Assembly (NCBI GenBank): GCA_047632755.1 | Contig: JBLIDT010000014.1 | Location: 7,455-71,454 of the forward strand | Length of the DNA stretch: 64,000 nt | Direction of reading: 5' to 3' | Source: JAKVAV01 sp047632755 | GTDB lineage: Bacteria > Bacteroidota > Bacteroidia > Flavobacteriales_D > Cryomorphaceae | Shown: positions 1-8,987 of the stretch, in pieces | Position numbering within the stretch: the stretch's first letter is position 1 | Layout: each line of letters begins with the position of its first letter | Made by a program: the position numbers and the translations under genes | Notes under the pieces: generated by a model | The model's input: only the letters and a program-made list of their open reading frames with translations | Told to the model about the DNA's origin: nothing | Database searches by the model: none

Positions 1-599
1 CTGCCCACGGGGGATTCATTCCAAAAGGGATGCCTGGTTACAATGAAAATGCTGGTTATACGTATTGTCCCGATTCAGTCAGGGCCATCCTCAATCGCAC
101 GGGATACGCAAATGGAGAGGGGCTTTCTGAGTTAACCTTGAGCACGACCAATGACTATGTCGATCTCTGCGAATACGCCCAGCATCAGTTGAGCGAATTT
201 GGTATCAAAATCAAAGTCGACGTGCTACCCGCATCTGTGCACCGCGAGAGCACTTCAAAAGGGAACTTGCCATTCTTCCGCAAGTCGTGGTTGGCTGATT
301 ATCCCGACGATGAGAACTTCATGGCTTTATTCAATTCGGAAAATAAATCGCCGAATGGCCCGAACTACACTCATTTTGATAGTCCTGAATTTGATGACTT
401 GTACCGCAAAGCACTCAGCGAAATCGACCCAATAAAACGGGCGTCACTCTACGCTGAGATGGATAGCGTGATGATGTCGCAAGCGCCGATTGTAGCGCTT
501 TATTACGATGTGGTGATGAGGTTTGTCTCGAAGGACGTATCTGGCTTGGATTCCAATCCCATGAACGTGCTCGACCTCCGACGGGTGAGAATTGAATGA
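1..599 (+). CDS. ABC transporter peptide-binding protein, C-terminal part
   Basis: This is the end of a solute-binding protein of the SBP_bac_5 (DppA/OppA) family, which captures peptides or similar solutes for an ABC importer. The frame is open from the left edge of the window, so the N-terminus, signal peptide and most of the binding domain are missing; about 198 residues remain. The visible part has the typical C-terminal lobe: a segment ending in GIKIKVDVLP, then SWLADYPDDENF, then FDDLYRKAL and a final APIVALYYDVVMRFV. An aspartate-rich WLADYPD motif and the late helix before APIV are standard for this family. The substrate cannot be told from this part. No transporter permease genes follow; a convergent gene does. 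Confidence 0.85.
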   Translation, partial: AHGGFIPKGMPGYNENAGYTYCPDSVRAILNRTGYANGEGLSELTLSTTNDYVDLCEYAQHQLSEFGIKIKVDVLPASVHRESTSKGNLPFFRKSWLADYPDDENFMALFNSENKSPNGPNYTHFDSPEFDDLYRKALSEIDPIKRASLYAEMDSVMMSQAPIVALYYDVVMRFVSKDVSGLDSNPMNVLDLRRVRIE

Positions 600-659
600 T
601 AGGGTTTGTCAATAGAGACAAGTGGCTTGGCCAGAAAGTTCAAGGCTTTCGCAGAGCTG

Positions 660-765
660 AATACTTAGCGCAGCGATCTCACAACCGAAGGGCGTAATAA
701 GGAGTCCGACTCAGGCGGATGACTGTTTTTTAAAACAAGTGGAACGCAGATAATGGACTTTATAA
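660..765 (+). repeat. Dispersed repeat, copy A (inverted relative to copy B near 14.8 kb)
   Basis: About 70 bases here (roughly 697-768) match, in reverse complement, the stretch upstream of the ECF sigma gene near 14750-14820. The best-conserved core is 719-759, beginning ATGACTGTTTTT and ending AGATAATGGAC, with only a few substitutions and one T-tract length difference. Here the copy lies between two convergent genes. Read as protein, the end gives similar short peptides in both copies (IMDFIN here, IMDYID in copy B) but no open gene. It may be a remnant of a mobile or structured element; its nature is unknown. Confidence 0.6.
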
Positions 766-772
766 ACGGACT

Positions 773-1900
773 CTAATCTTTTCGAGTCCAAACCAGAGAA
801 CTAATCGCATTGTGGTCAGAAATGCCCTCTTCATATCGCGTATACTCCGCCGACTCTAAATCCTTTGAATGGAAAATATAATCGATTCGAAAAGAAGGGA
901 ATGCCCCGAGATAGGTGCTCCCGATTCCCATTCCTCCACTTTCCCGAAAGGTATCCACTAAGCCATCAGAAATAGTGGCATAGCTGTAAGAGACGGGTGT
1001 ATCGTTAAAATCGCCACTGATCACCACGGGGAAAGGACTTTCAATCGAGTGTGCCTTCACCTGTTCCACTTGTTTGGCTCTTCTTGTAAAAGCTCCTGCC
1101 AATCTTTCTACGATGCCCAAAGCTTCGTCCAGTTCAACATTTGCTTCCTCTTTTTCTTCGTTTAATTCCTTGATGAAGGCATATTGAGAGTCGCTGAAGC
1201 GGATTGACGCCGCGTGAACGTTATACACTCTGATCGTATCGCCATAAGCCACCACATCAGTGTAGATACTCATGTTGTTATTCGTTTCTCCCTTAAAGCG
1301 AATTTGGCCCTGTCCCACAATTGGAAATTTGCTGAACGTAGCTATTCCATAGTGCTGGTTTTTCCTGACTGTAGAAGTATATTCGTCGTAAAGGTAGGGA
1401 GCGTCCAAGGTCAATTTCAAGAGTTCCTTGGTTTCAAATATGCCTGGGCTTGAATTGTGAAAGAACTCTTGGAAACAGAAAATATCTCCCTCCATTTTCT
1501 CCAATTTCCTTAACATCTGGTCTCTTTGAGCAATGTTCTCTCCCCAGTTGTACCAGCCAAAAAGCTTGACATTTTGAGAGACTACCTTGACCGCCCTCGA
1601 TGGTGGGATTTTTGAACGCAGATCGGGAATGGCCTGAAAATAAGAAGAGAGGTAATTAAATCCCAAAAGGATAACCAAGGTTGAGATCAAGGCGAGTCGT
1701 TTTCTGACCAAAAGCCAGAACACGATGAAGATGATATTGGCTATTAGGAAGAAGCCGTAGGCAATTCCAAAAAAGGCTAGGTAAGAGAATGTTTCGGGGC
1801 TAATCTCAGTTGCGGCATAGGCTAAAGCAATTCCGATGACCACAATTAAATTGAGGGTCAACATGGCGGATTTACTAAAAGACCTGAGGCGCTTGATCAC
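773..1900 (-). CDS. Membrane-anchored endonuclease/exonuclease/phosphatase family protein
   Basis: A 375-residue protein with three hydrophobic segments at about 11-30, 38-63 and 68-85, followed by an EEP (exonuclease-endonuclease-phosphatase) domain from about residue 104. The EEP signature is seen as SQN at 108-110, FQE near 143-145, SGDFND near 296 and a terminal SDHN at 361-364, the metal and catalytic residues of this fold. Family members hydrolyse phosphodiester or phosphate ester bonds; the substrate here is unknown. The start is GTG at 1898-1900, whose first base is the last base of the TAG stop of the upstream rhomboid gene. That overlap suggests translational coupling as the last gene of the mutL-rhomboid operon. 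Confidence 0.85.
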   Translation of the reverse strand: MIKRLRSFSKSAMLTLNLIVVIGIALAYAATEISPETFSYLAFFGIAYGFFLIANIIFIVFWLLVRKRLALISTLVILLGFNYLSSYFQAIPDLRSKIPPSRAVKVVSQNVKLFGWYNWGENIAQRDQMLRKLEKMEGDIFCFQEFFHNSSPGIFETKELLKLTLDAPYLYDEYTSTVRKNQHYGIATFSKFPIVGQGQIRFKGETNNNMSIYTDVVAYGDTIRVYNVHAASIRFSDSQYAFIKELNEEKEEANVELDEALGIVERLAGAFTRRAKQVEQVKAHSIESPFPVVISGDFNDTPVSYSYATISDGLVDTFRESGGMGIGSTYLGAFPSFRIDYIFHSKDLESAEYTRYEEGISDHNAISSLVWTRKD

Positions 1901-2802
1901 TATTTCTTGCTTGCATTAAACAGAAACTCCTTTTCTGCTTTCGTCAAGCTGTCGTAACCGCTTTGGGAAATCTTGTCTAGGATTTCATCAATCTTCTTCT
2001 GCTGCGAGACTTGTTCTTTGCTTTTCTTCCGCTGAGTTGTCGAACTCTTCGTTGAGCCAGTGGACTGTCCCTTTGAAGAAGCCACTTTCATCTTCGGTTT
2101 TGATTTTACCAAATCGCCAAAGAAATTGACGAACGAGTAAAACCCGATGGCCCAATCGTTTCCTTGTTTCAGACTTCTGGCGTAAGAAAAACCAAGCAGG
2201 GCGCCACCGAGGTGAGCGAGTCTACCACCTGTATTTCCACCATCGAGGAAAAGAATGTCTAAGCCCACGAAGAAAATCGCAACGAACTTGATTTTCACAT
2301 TTCCGATGAGCACAAGCCGCACTTCCATGTCGGGGTTGTAAGTGGCTATGGCTACCAAAATTGCGATAACCGAAGCGGAGGCTCCGATGATCGTGCTTTC
2401 AGAGCCAGAGAAAACTGGGAAGACATTGTAGGAGATGAAATAGAGAAGAAAACCAGCGATTCCACCGTAGAAATAAACTGCCACCAATTTGCGATCACCC
2501 AAGAAATCGCCAAAAAGACGACCAGAAAACCAAAGCATGATCATGTTGAAGAAAAGGTGAATCAGCCCCTCGTGCACAAACATGTATGAGACGATTGTCC
2601 AGGGACGAAAGAGCATGGTTTCCCAACTGGAGCTTCCTGCGATCCACGGAATTATGGTTCCAAGAAAATCACTCTTGTAAAAGAAGCCAAATACGCGAAT
2701 CAAACTCAATAGGACAAACACGCCGACATTGAAAAATATCAGTCGGGTAACCATGTTGCCACTGTGGTAGCTGCGTTTTAAGTCGTCGATAATCGAGGCC
2801 AT
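1900..2802 (-). CDS. Rhomboid family intramembrane serine protease (copy 2)
   Basis: A 300-residue membrane protein that should cleave other membrane proteins within the bilayer. The rhomboid signature is complete: HEGLIHLFFNM in the second helix (about 77-87), catalytic serine in GASASV (Ser142) and catalytic histidine in AHLGG (His197). After the six-helix core there is a low-complexity, Lys/Ser-rich linker (about 230-265) and a short conserved-looking tail ending in LTKAEKEFLFNASKK, a feature common in Bacteroidota rhomboids. It lies one base downstream of a second rhomboid gene and overlaps the following EEP gene by one base. Substrates are unknown. Confidence 0.92.
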   Translation of the reverse strand: MASIIDDLKRSYHSGNMVTRLIFFNVGVFVLLSLIRVFGFFYKSDFLGTIIPWIAGSSSWETMLFRPWTIVSYMFVHEGLIHLFFNMIMLWFSGRLFGDFLGDRKLVAVYFYGGIAGFLLYFISYNVFPVFSGSESTIIGASASVIAILVAIATYNPDMEVRLVLIGNVKIKFVAIFFVGLDILFLDGGNTGGRLAHLGGALLGFSYARSLKQGNDWAIGFYSFVNFFGDLVKSKPKMKVASSKGQSTGSTKSSTTQRKKSKEQVSQQKKIDEILDKISQSGYDSLTKAEKEFLFNASKK

Positions 2803-2803
2803 G

Positions 2804-3562
2804 TTAGTGTCCGTATGAGGAGTTTCCTTTGTTCATATTCCAATACTTTATTAAAATGAAGCCAAATAGCATACCGCCCAAATGTGCAAAGTGTGCTACA
2901 TTATCGCCTGGCCGATTGGCTATACCCGAGAAGAGCTCGATGGCACCATACCCGATCACAAAGTACTTTGCTTTGATTGGAACGGGAAAGAAGAGCAACA
3001 TGAGCCGAGTATCTGGAAACATCATCCCGAATGCCAAAAGAATACCGAACACGGCACCCGAAGCGCCGACTACAGGAATGTTGTAGAGCAAGTTCAACTT
3101 AGCGAAAGTTGGGTTGGTATAATTTTGATTGCGCATGAGAATATCCAGTCCATTGGCTTTGATATCCTGCAGCATCTCAGGACTTACATCTGGCATGAGC
3201 TGCTGCACTTGAAAAGCCACGATGGCATAATGCAAAATAAAAGCTCCAAAACCTGTGATTAAGTAATAAATCAAGAATTTTTTAGCTCCCCATATTTTCT
3301 CGATAGCCGAACCAAACATCCACAAAGCGAACATATTAAAGAAAATATGCATGAAGCCGCCATGCATGAACATGTGCGTAACAATCTGCCACACTCTAAA
3401 ATGCTCTGACTCCCAATAAAAGGCTCCTAGCATGCGACTAAGATCAACCGACTGAGCTTCCATTGCGACGGTAGCCAAAAAGAATAAGCCATTGATGATC
3501 AAGAGATTTTTGACCACTTCGGGCATATTTCCAAATGCGCTACTACTTTGAAAACCTCTCAT
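2804..3562 (-). CDS. Rhomboid family intramembrane serine protease (copy 1)
   Basis: A 252-residue polytopic rhomboid protease. The family motifs are HGGFMHIFFNMFALW (about 67-81), catalytic serine in GASGAV (Ser168) and catalytic histidine in FAHLGG (His227). Compared with the next gene it lacks the C-terminal cytoplasmic tail and has a longer loop (about 120-160) between helices 3 and 4. It starts with ATG directly beside the TAG stop of mutL and ends one base before the start of the second rhomboid gene, so the two are co-transcribed. Tandem rhomboids after mutL are, from my knowledge of the group, a recurring Bacteroidota arrangement. Confidence 0.92.
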   Translation of the reverse strand: MRGFQSSSAFGNMPEVVKNLLIINGLFFLATVAMEAQSVDLSRMLGAFYWESEHFRVWQIVTHMFMHGGFMHIFFNMFALWMFGSAIEKIWGAKKFLIYYLITGFGAFILHYAIVAFQVQQLMPDVSPEMLQDIKANGLDILMRNQNYTNPTFAKLNLLYNIPVVGASGAVFGILLAFGMMFPDTRLMLLFFPVPIKAKYFVIGYGAIELFSGIANRPGDNVAHFAHLGGMLFGFILIKYWNMNKGNSSYGH

Positions 3563-5413
3563 CTATGATTTAAATTTTCTTTGAATTTCATCCAATGTAA
3601 AGTTGAGAATCACTGATTTTCCCGAAGGGGTCATTTGTGGTTGATCGCAAGCAAACAAGCGATCTACCAAATCGAGCATTTCTGTGTTCTCCAATTTTTT
3701 CCCTTCTCTTATTTTCAAACTTCTGGCCATTCCCGCTGCTATCTGGTCGTGGTGATCATTTTCAAATTGACCTACTGAGCTCTTATATTGCTCCAAAAAG
3801 TCCTGAATCAAGCCTTCTATGTCGAGGCCTTTTGCTTCCGCTGGAATTCCATTTACTACTGCACTTTCATTGTCGAAAGTCGAAATGTCAAATCCGAGCT
3901 TAAACAGATCATCTTTCAAGTCTTCCAGCAATTGCAAGTCCTTTACATCGAGTTCAACACGCTGTGGAAACAATTGTTGCTGGCTGAAACCGCTGCCGCG
4001 CTCTAATCCTTGCTTGATTTCCTCAAACAATACGCGCTCATGAGCCCGCTGCTGATCGATGATGATAAAGCCCGATTTAATTTGGGTCAGAATGTACCGC
4101 CTGTGCAATTGAAAAATGGGTCGTTCGCGATCCGTTACCGAAACGTCAGGTCTGCTCTGATGCTCTTCTTGTTCGCGCTCAAAAAGTGGGGATTGTTCTT
4201 CTCCGTCTCTTCTTTCAGTTATGCTGTATAGTTCTTTCCAATTTTGGCTGAAGCCACCTGATCTGCCAGAATTGAATCCACTACTATTTGCTGGTTGTGG
4301 AGCCTTCGTCTCAAAAGGGTTGAAATCGAAGTCTTTTGGTTCTGGAGGGGCTACTCCCACATTTTGCGGAAGCGGCCGAATATTGAGAATAGCCTCTTGG
4401 TCAAAGTCGAGACTTGGAGCGATATTGTATTTTCCCAAACTATTCCTTACTGAGCTGTGCACGATAGCGTATATGGAACGCTCCTCGGTAAATTTGATTT
4501 CTGTTTTCGTTGGATGAATGTTGACGTCAATGCTCGCTGGGTCAACTTTCAGATAAAGAAAGTAGGATGGGTAGGATTCCCTTCCGATCAAGTCATCAAA
4601 CGCTCTGCTTACTGCATGATTGAGGTAGCTATTCTTGATGAAGCGATCATTCACAAAGAAGTATTGTTCCCCGCGGGTTTTCTTGGCGTATTCGGGTTTC
4701 CCAATGAAACCTTGCAAGCCCACGATTACCGTGTCTTCTTTTACAGGCACCAGACGCTCGTTGAATTTTGAGCCGAATACATTCACGATCCTTTGCCTTA
4801 AAGCCGATGACTTCAGGTTGAAAAGCTCATTGTCATTGTGGTGAAGCGAAAAGCCAATGTCGGGATGAGCCAAGGCTACCCGCTCAAATTCCTCTACGAT
4901 GTGGCGCATTTCCACTGCGTCCGACTTGAGGAAATTTCTCCGTGCTGGCGTGTTGTAGAATAGATTCTTTACTGAAATTGACGTTCCGTGGGCCGCAGCG
5001 CAAGGCTCTTGGTTTTCTACTGCGCTTCCAGCAATCGATATTTTAGTGCCGATTTCGCTTTCGCGCAAACGGGATTTCATTTCCATGTGAGAAATCGCGG
5101 CAATCGAGGCCAACGCTTCACCGCGAAAGCCTTTGGTGCGAATTTGCCACAGCTCTTCTGCCTTTCTGATTTTGGAAGTGGCGTGGCGCTCCAAGCTCAT
5201 GCGAGCATCGGTTTCGCTCATGCCGCAGCCATCGTCAATCACTTGGATTAAGGTCTTCCCCGCATCCTTAACGATGAGTTGAATGTTTTCCGCGCCAGCG
5301 TCCACCGCATTTTCCAGCAGTTCTTTCACCGCCGAGGCAGGCCGTTGAACTACTTCGCCGGCTGCAATTTGATTGGCAACGGCATCTGGAAGAAGGTGAA
5401 TAATATCTGGCAT
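3563..5413 (-). CDS. mutL: DNA mismatch repair protein MutL
   Basis: A 616-residue MutL, the GHKL-ATPase matchmaker linking MutS recognition to strand excision. N-terminal motifs are intact: NQIAAGEVVQRPASAVKELL with catalytic Glu31 and Asn35, DDGCGM, TKGFRGEALASI and the NTPARRNFLK segment, then HPTKTEI. A disordered linker (about 350-430) precedes the C-terminal dimerisation domain. The endonuclease-type metal motif appears as DQQRAHERVLFE, with Gln-Arg where many MutL proteins have His-Ala, so nicking activity is not certain. It is the second gene of the minus-strand operon, 17 bases after a small membrane protein and abutting the first rhomboid. Confidence 0.97.
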   Translation of the reverse strand: MPDIIHLLPDAVANQIAAGEVVQRPASAVKELLENAVDAGAENIQLIVKDAGKTLIQVIDDGCGMSETDARMSLERHATSKIRKAEELWQIRTKGFRGEALASIAAISHMEMKSRLRESEIGTKISIAGSAVENQEPCAAAHGTSISVKNLFYNTPARRNFLKSDAVEMRHIVEEFERVALAHPDIGFSLHHNDNELFNLKSSALRQRIVNVFGSKFNERLVPVKEDTVIVGLQGFIGKPEYAKKTRGEQYFFVNDRFIKNSYLNHAVSRAFDDLIGRESYPSYFLYLKVDPASIDVNIHPTKTEIKFTEERSIYAIVHSSVRNSLGKYNIAPSLDFDQEAILNIRPLPQNVGVAPPEPKDFDFNPFETKAPQPANSSGFNSGRSGGFSQNWKELYSITERRDGEEQSPLFEREQEEHQSRPDVSVTDRERPIFQLHRRYILTQIKSGFIIIDQQRAHERVLFEEIKQGLERGSGFSQQQLFPQRVELDVKDLQLLEDLKDDLFKLGFDISTFDNESAVVNGIPAEAKGLDIEGLIQDFLEQYKSSVGQFENDHHDQIAAGMARSLKIREGKKLENTEMLDLVDRLFACDQPQMTPSGKSVILNFTLDEIQRKFKS

Positions 5414-5430
5414 TAGCGCAGTGAGACGTT

Positions 5431-5733
5431 TTAACCTAAGAAGTAATAAACAACAGCTATAAGGGCCGTCAAAATTAGCAAAAGTCTCAAGCCTGAGTTA
5501 CGTTGTACGCGCCTAGTTTCTTTGCGAGACCAAGATTCGCTGATCCGCTCCCGAAGGTGCTCTTCATAATTCTTCCCAAGCTTCTGTTCCAGTGCCAGTT
5601 CCTTCTCGATTGCCTTTTTTTGTTTGGCCAAACGTTCTTTGCGCTCGTCGAAGGTGCGGGGCTCATAAGTAAAGCTCTTGTAACGGTTGTGATCAGTTAA
5701 TTTAAACACAGATGGTAATCTTGGTGGTCTCAT
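5431..5733 (-). CDS. Small single-pass membrane protein upstream of mutL
   Basis: A 100-residue protein with a highly charged N-terminal region (FTYEPRTFDERKERLAKQKK, likely helical) and one C-terminal membrane segment (about 81-99, LRLLLILTALIAVVYYFL). The topology suggests a tail-anchored protein facing the cytoplasm. It sits 17 bases before mutL and is probably the first gene of the operon. Similar short proteins beside mutL in Bacteroidota are sometimes labelled riboflavin synthase subunit beta in databases, but nothing in this sequence supports an enzymatic role. Function unknown. Confidence 0.8.
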   Translation of the reverse strand: MRPPRLPSVFKLTDHNRYKSFTYEPRTFDERKERLAKQKKAIEKELALEQKLGKNYEEHLRERISESWSRKETRRVQRNSGLRLLLILTALIAVVYYFLG

Positions 5734-6029
5734 CGATCAAGGGTTTTTACACTATCCAATTTCAAATTTCGTTCTACGTTTACGATTGGCAAACTGATGT
5801 GAATAAAATTACTGCCTTTCTTCGGCGATGGTTGACAAGCATACTACTTTAGTCCTGTTTTGTTTGAAGAAAATATTCTGTCAATTTGTATCGAGAATAA
5901 GTATTTTCTTGTGCAAGGCTGTTCTCGATACGATCCGCTTTGGGCGAATCACTCGAACCGACACCGCGACTTTTTATATTCAATTGATTTAATAAGTTCA
6001 TTCAATATTTCTCTAACAAATTTCCATTA

Positions 6030-8987
6030 ATGCAAATTGCCCTAAAGCTCCTCTTTTTCTTCTCTTTAACGGTGTTTGCCTTTTCGGCGAAAGCACAACC
6101 CATCTTTGATAAGGCTGAAACTCCTTGGGCCGATAGCGTTTTGACTTCACTTTCCGTCGAAGAAAAAATTGGGCAACTCTTCATGGTTGCTGCTTATAGC
6201 AATCGCGATGCCAAGCACGAGGCAGGCCTTCTCGAATTGGTTGAAAGGTACAAAATCGGAGGCTTAATCTTTTTTCAAGGAGGCCCCGTGCGCGAAGTGA
6301 AAATGTACAACCGACTTCAAGGTGCGTCTAAAATTCCACTGCTTATTGGGATGGATGCCGAATGGGGACTTGGGATGCGGCTAGATAGCACGCTGAGCTT
6401 CCCACGACAAATGACTCTGGGAGCGATTCAAAACGACTCGCTGATTTATGCCATGGGAAAAGAAATAGCCCGACAGAGCAGACGAATTGGCATACACGTC
6501 AATTTTGCACCCGTAGTGGATGTGAATAACAACCCAAGTAATCCAGTGATCAATAACCGCTCTTTTGGCGAAGACAAAGAAAACGTCGAGCGCAAGGGGC
6601 TGGCCTACATGCATGGAATGCAAGATAACGGCGTTTTGGCCAATGCCAAACACTTTCCCGGGCACGGGGATACCGATACCGACTCGCATTACAACCTTCC
6701 CGTCATCAAGCACGACATCAATCGACTGAGAAGCGTGGAGCTTTATCCCTATTCCAAAATGTTTGAAGAGGGACTCGGTTCCATTATGATCGCTCATTTG
6801 TCTGTTTCCGCTTTGGATTCAACTCCAAATCGCGCCAGTACGCTTTCGCCAAATGTGGTGACGGGACTGCTCCAAGAAGAAATGGGTTTTGAGGGATTGA
6901 TCTTTACCGATGCCCTCAATATGGAGGGTGTTTCAAAATTCTACGAACCAGGCGAGGTGGATTTGCTTGCCGCAAAAGCGGGCAACGATGTTCTGCTTTT
7001 TGCCGAAGATGTTCCAAAAGCCCTTGAGAAAATCCGTAATGCCATCGCCGATGGTTCATACTCAGTGGCAGATTTGAACCGCAGTGTCACGAAGATTTTG
7101 AAGGCAAAAGAATGGGTGGGGCTTCACCGCAATGCATTGGTCAATGACTCAAATGTCTTTGATGACTTGGATACGCCTGAAGCCGATTTTCTCAAACAGA
7201 AACTGAGCGAGGCGGCCATCACCTTGGTTCAAAACAAGAATGGGATACTCCCCCTCGGGGATTTGGACACGCGCACCATTTCCGTCTTGACCATTGGTGG
7301 CGACGGCCAAGTATTCAAGAACCGACTCGCCAAATACACCGATTTCAAATCGGTAGAAACAGTGACTTCTCCAGAGCCTGTTGAAGCTTTGCGCGTTCGC
7401 GATGCTGTATTGAAAAGCAATACCGTCATCATCAACATCGAAGGAACTTCGAATTCACCTTCCAAGAATTTTGGGCTTTCTGCCAATGCGGTAGACCTGA
7501 TCGAGACCATCGCCGCCGAGCGAGAGGTGATCTTGGTTTTTATGGGCAATCCGTATGCCTTGGCAAAGCTGAAGCATCCCGACCGCTACCGAGCCATACT
7601 TATAGGTTATCAAGACGATGCTCACCTCAATCGAGCCGCCGCAGCAGCCATTATGGGAGCGATTCCCGTTACGGGGAAACTCCCTGTGTCGGTGGGAGAT
7701 TATTTCAAAGTCAACGAAGGTATAGACCTGGCAGAAGCCACTCGACTCCACTATAGCTGCCCGATGGAGTTTGGTTTATCGCCCGAGGCTTTCGCCAAAA
7801 TTGATTCCATTGCCATGGATGGCATCCAAAAGCGCGCCTATCCCGGAGCGCAAATTCTCATTGCCAAAAAGGGAAAAGTCATATTCAATCAGAATTACGG
7901 ATTTCATACCTACGATGATCAAACACCCGTCAGAAGCACTGATGTTTACGATTTGGCTTCCATCACCAAGGTTGTCGCGTCCACGCTCAGTTTAATGAAA
8001 TTGGATGATCTTGGAAAATTCGACTTGGATGCCCCTCTGGCCAATTATTTCCCTGAAATAAGATCGGAGAGTCCATACTTTTCCATGCAGCCGCGAAGGA
8101 TGCTGGCGCACGTCGCAGGGCTCAAAGCGTGGGTGCCGTTTTACGTAGAAACGATGAATGACGGCCAGCCGAAATGGGATGTGTATTCAAAGACTGAATC
8201 GGATCTCTATTCGAGGAAAGTGGCTTACAAGATGTACATCAATCAGGTGGTGAGCGACTCTTTGCTCTATCGAGTTTTGGATACTCCACTTCGACCAAAT
8301 CGCGATTACAAATACAGCGACCTCGGTTACTACTTCATGCGTGAAATCGTGAAGCGACAAGGGGAGCTGCGCATCGATAGTTTTGCCGCGGCCAATTTTT
8401 ACAATCCAATGGGCTTGCAAACGATGGGGTATTTGCCCATAGAGCGTTTCCCGAAAGACAGAATCGTACCGACTGAGTACGACACCTATTTCCGTGGCCA
8501 ACTCGTTCACGGCTACGTGCATGATCCAGGGGCAGCCATGCAAGGAGGAATCGGCGGACACGCAGGAGTTTTTAGCAATGCCGAAGACTTGGCTGCCATT
8601 ATGCAGATGCTGATCAATAAAGGAACCTACGGCGGCGAGCGCTTCTTGAGCCAAGCGGTCGTGGAGGAATACACGCGTTGCCAGTTTTGCGATTCCGAGC
8701 TAGACGAGGAAAGAAGAGGAGCGGGCTTTGACAAGCCCGTGATCCCAGACGGCCCTGGCCCGACGTGTAAGTGCGTAAGCTTTGAGTCCTTCGGTCATTC
8801 GGGCTTTACAGGGACGATTGCCTGGGCAGATCCAGTGGAAGAAATCGTTTACGTCTTTCTGTCCAACCGCGTTTATCCCAGCGCTGAGAATAAGAAGTTG
8901 GCGAAGATGAATATCAGGACGAATATTCAGGAGGAGATTTATCGGGTGCTTAGTGAAGAATCAGCGAAGGAGACAGAGGCGCCTTAA
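6030..8987 (+). CDS. NagZ-type glycoside hydrolase family 3 fused to a serine beta-lactamase-like domain
   Basis: A 985-residue exported protein with a signal peptide (1-22, cut after AKA). Residues about 30-370 are a GH3 beta-N-acetylglucosaminidase domain: KHFPGHGDTDTDSH (207-220) carries the NagZ catalytic loop and TDALNMEG places the nucleophile at Asp294. A GH3 C-terminal-like domain follows (to about 590). Residues about 595-970 form a class C beta-lactamase/DD-peptidase-like domain with SITK (Ser644, Lys647), a YSDLGYY segment and a GHSGFTG motif. The pairing suggests periplasmic turnover of peptidoglycan: removal of GlcNAc plus an amidase, esterase or carboxypeptidase step. The gene stands alone with a 296-base upstream region and abuts a convergent gene. 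Confidence 0.93.
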   Translation: MQIALKLLFFFSLTVFAFSAKAQPIFDKAETPWADSVLTSLSVEEKIGQLFMVAAYSNRDAKHEAGLLELVERYKIGGLIFFQGGPVREVKMYNRLQGASKIPLLIGMDAEWGLGMRLDSTLSFPRQMTLGAIQNDSLIYAMGKEIARQSRRIGIHVNFAPVVDVNNNPSNPVINNRSFGEDKENVERKGLAYMHGMQDNGVLANAKHFPGHGDTDTDSHYNLPVIKHDINRLRSVELYPYSKMFEEGLGSIMIAHLSVSALDSTPNRASTLSPNVVTGLLQEEMGFEGLIFTDALNMEGVSKFYEPGEVDLLAAKAGNDVLLFAEDVPKALEKIRNAIADGSYSVADLNRSVTKILKAKEWVGLHRNALVNDSNVFDDLDTPEADFLKQKLSEAAITLVQNKNGILPLGDLDTRTISVLTIGGDGQVFKNRLAKYTDFKSVETVTSPEPVEALRVRDAVLKSNTVIINIEGTSNSPSKNFGLSANAVDLIETIAAEREVILVFMGNPYALAKLKHPDRYRAILIGYQDDAHLNRAAAAAIMGAIPVTGKLPVSVGDYFKVNEGIDLAEATRLHYSCPMEFGLSPEAFAKIDSIAMDGIQKRAYPGAQILIAKKGKVIFNQNYGFHTYDDQTPVRSTDVYDLASITKVVASTLSLMKLDDLGKFDLDAPLANYFPEIRSESPYFSMQPRRMLAHVAGLKAWVPFYVETMNDGQPKWDVYSKTESDLYSRKVAYKMYINQVVSDSLLYRVLDTPLRPNRDYKYSDLGYYFMREIVKRQGELRIDSFAAANFYNPMGLQTMGYLPIERFPKDRIVPTEYDTYFRGQLVHGYVHDPGAAMQGGIGGHAGVFSNAEDLAAIMQMLINKGTYGGERFLSQAVVEEYTRCQFCDSELDEERRGAGFDKPVIPDGPGPTCKCVSFESFGHSGFTGTIAWADPVEEIVYVFLSNRVYPSAENKKLAKMNIRTNIQEEIYRVLSEESAKETEAP

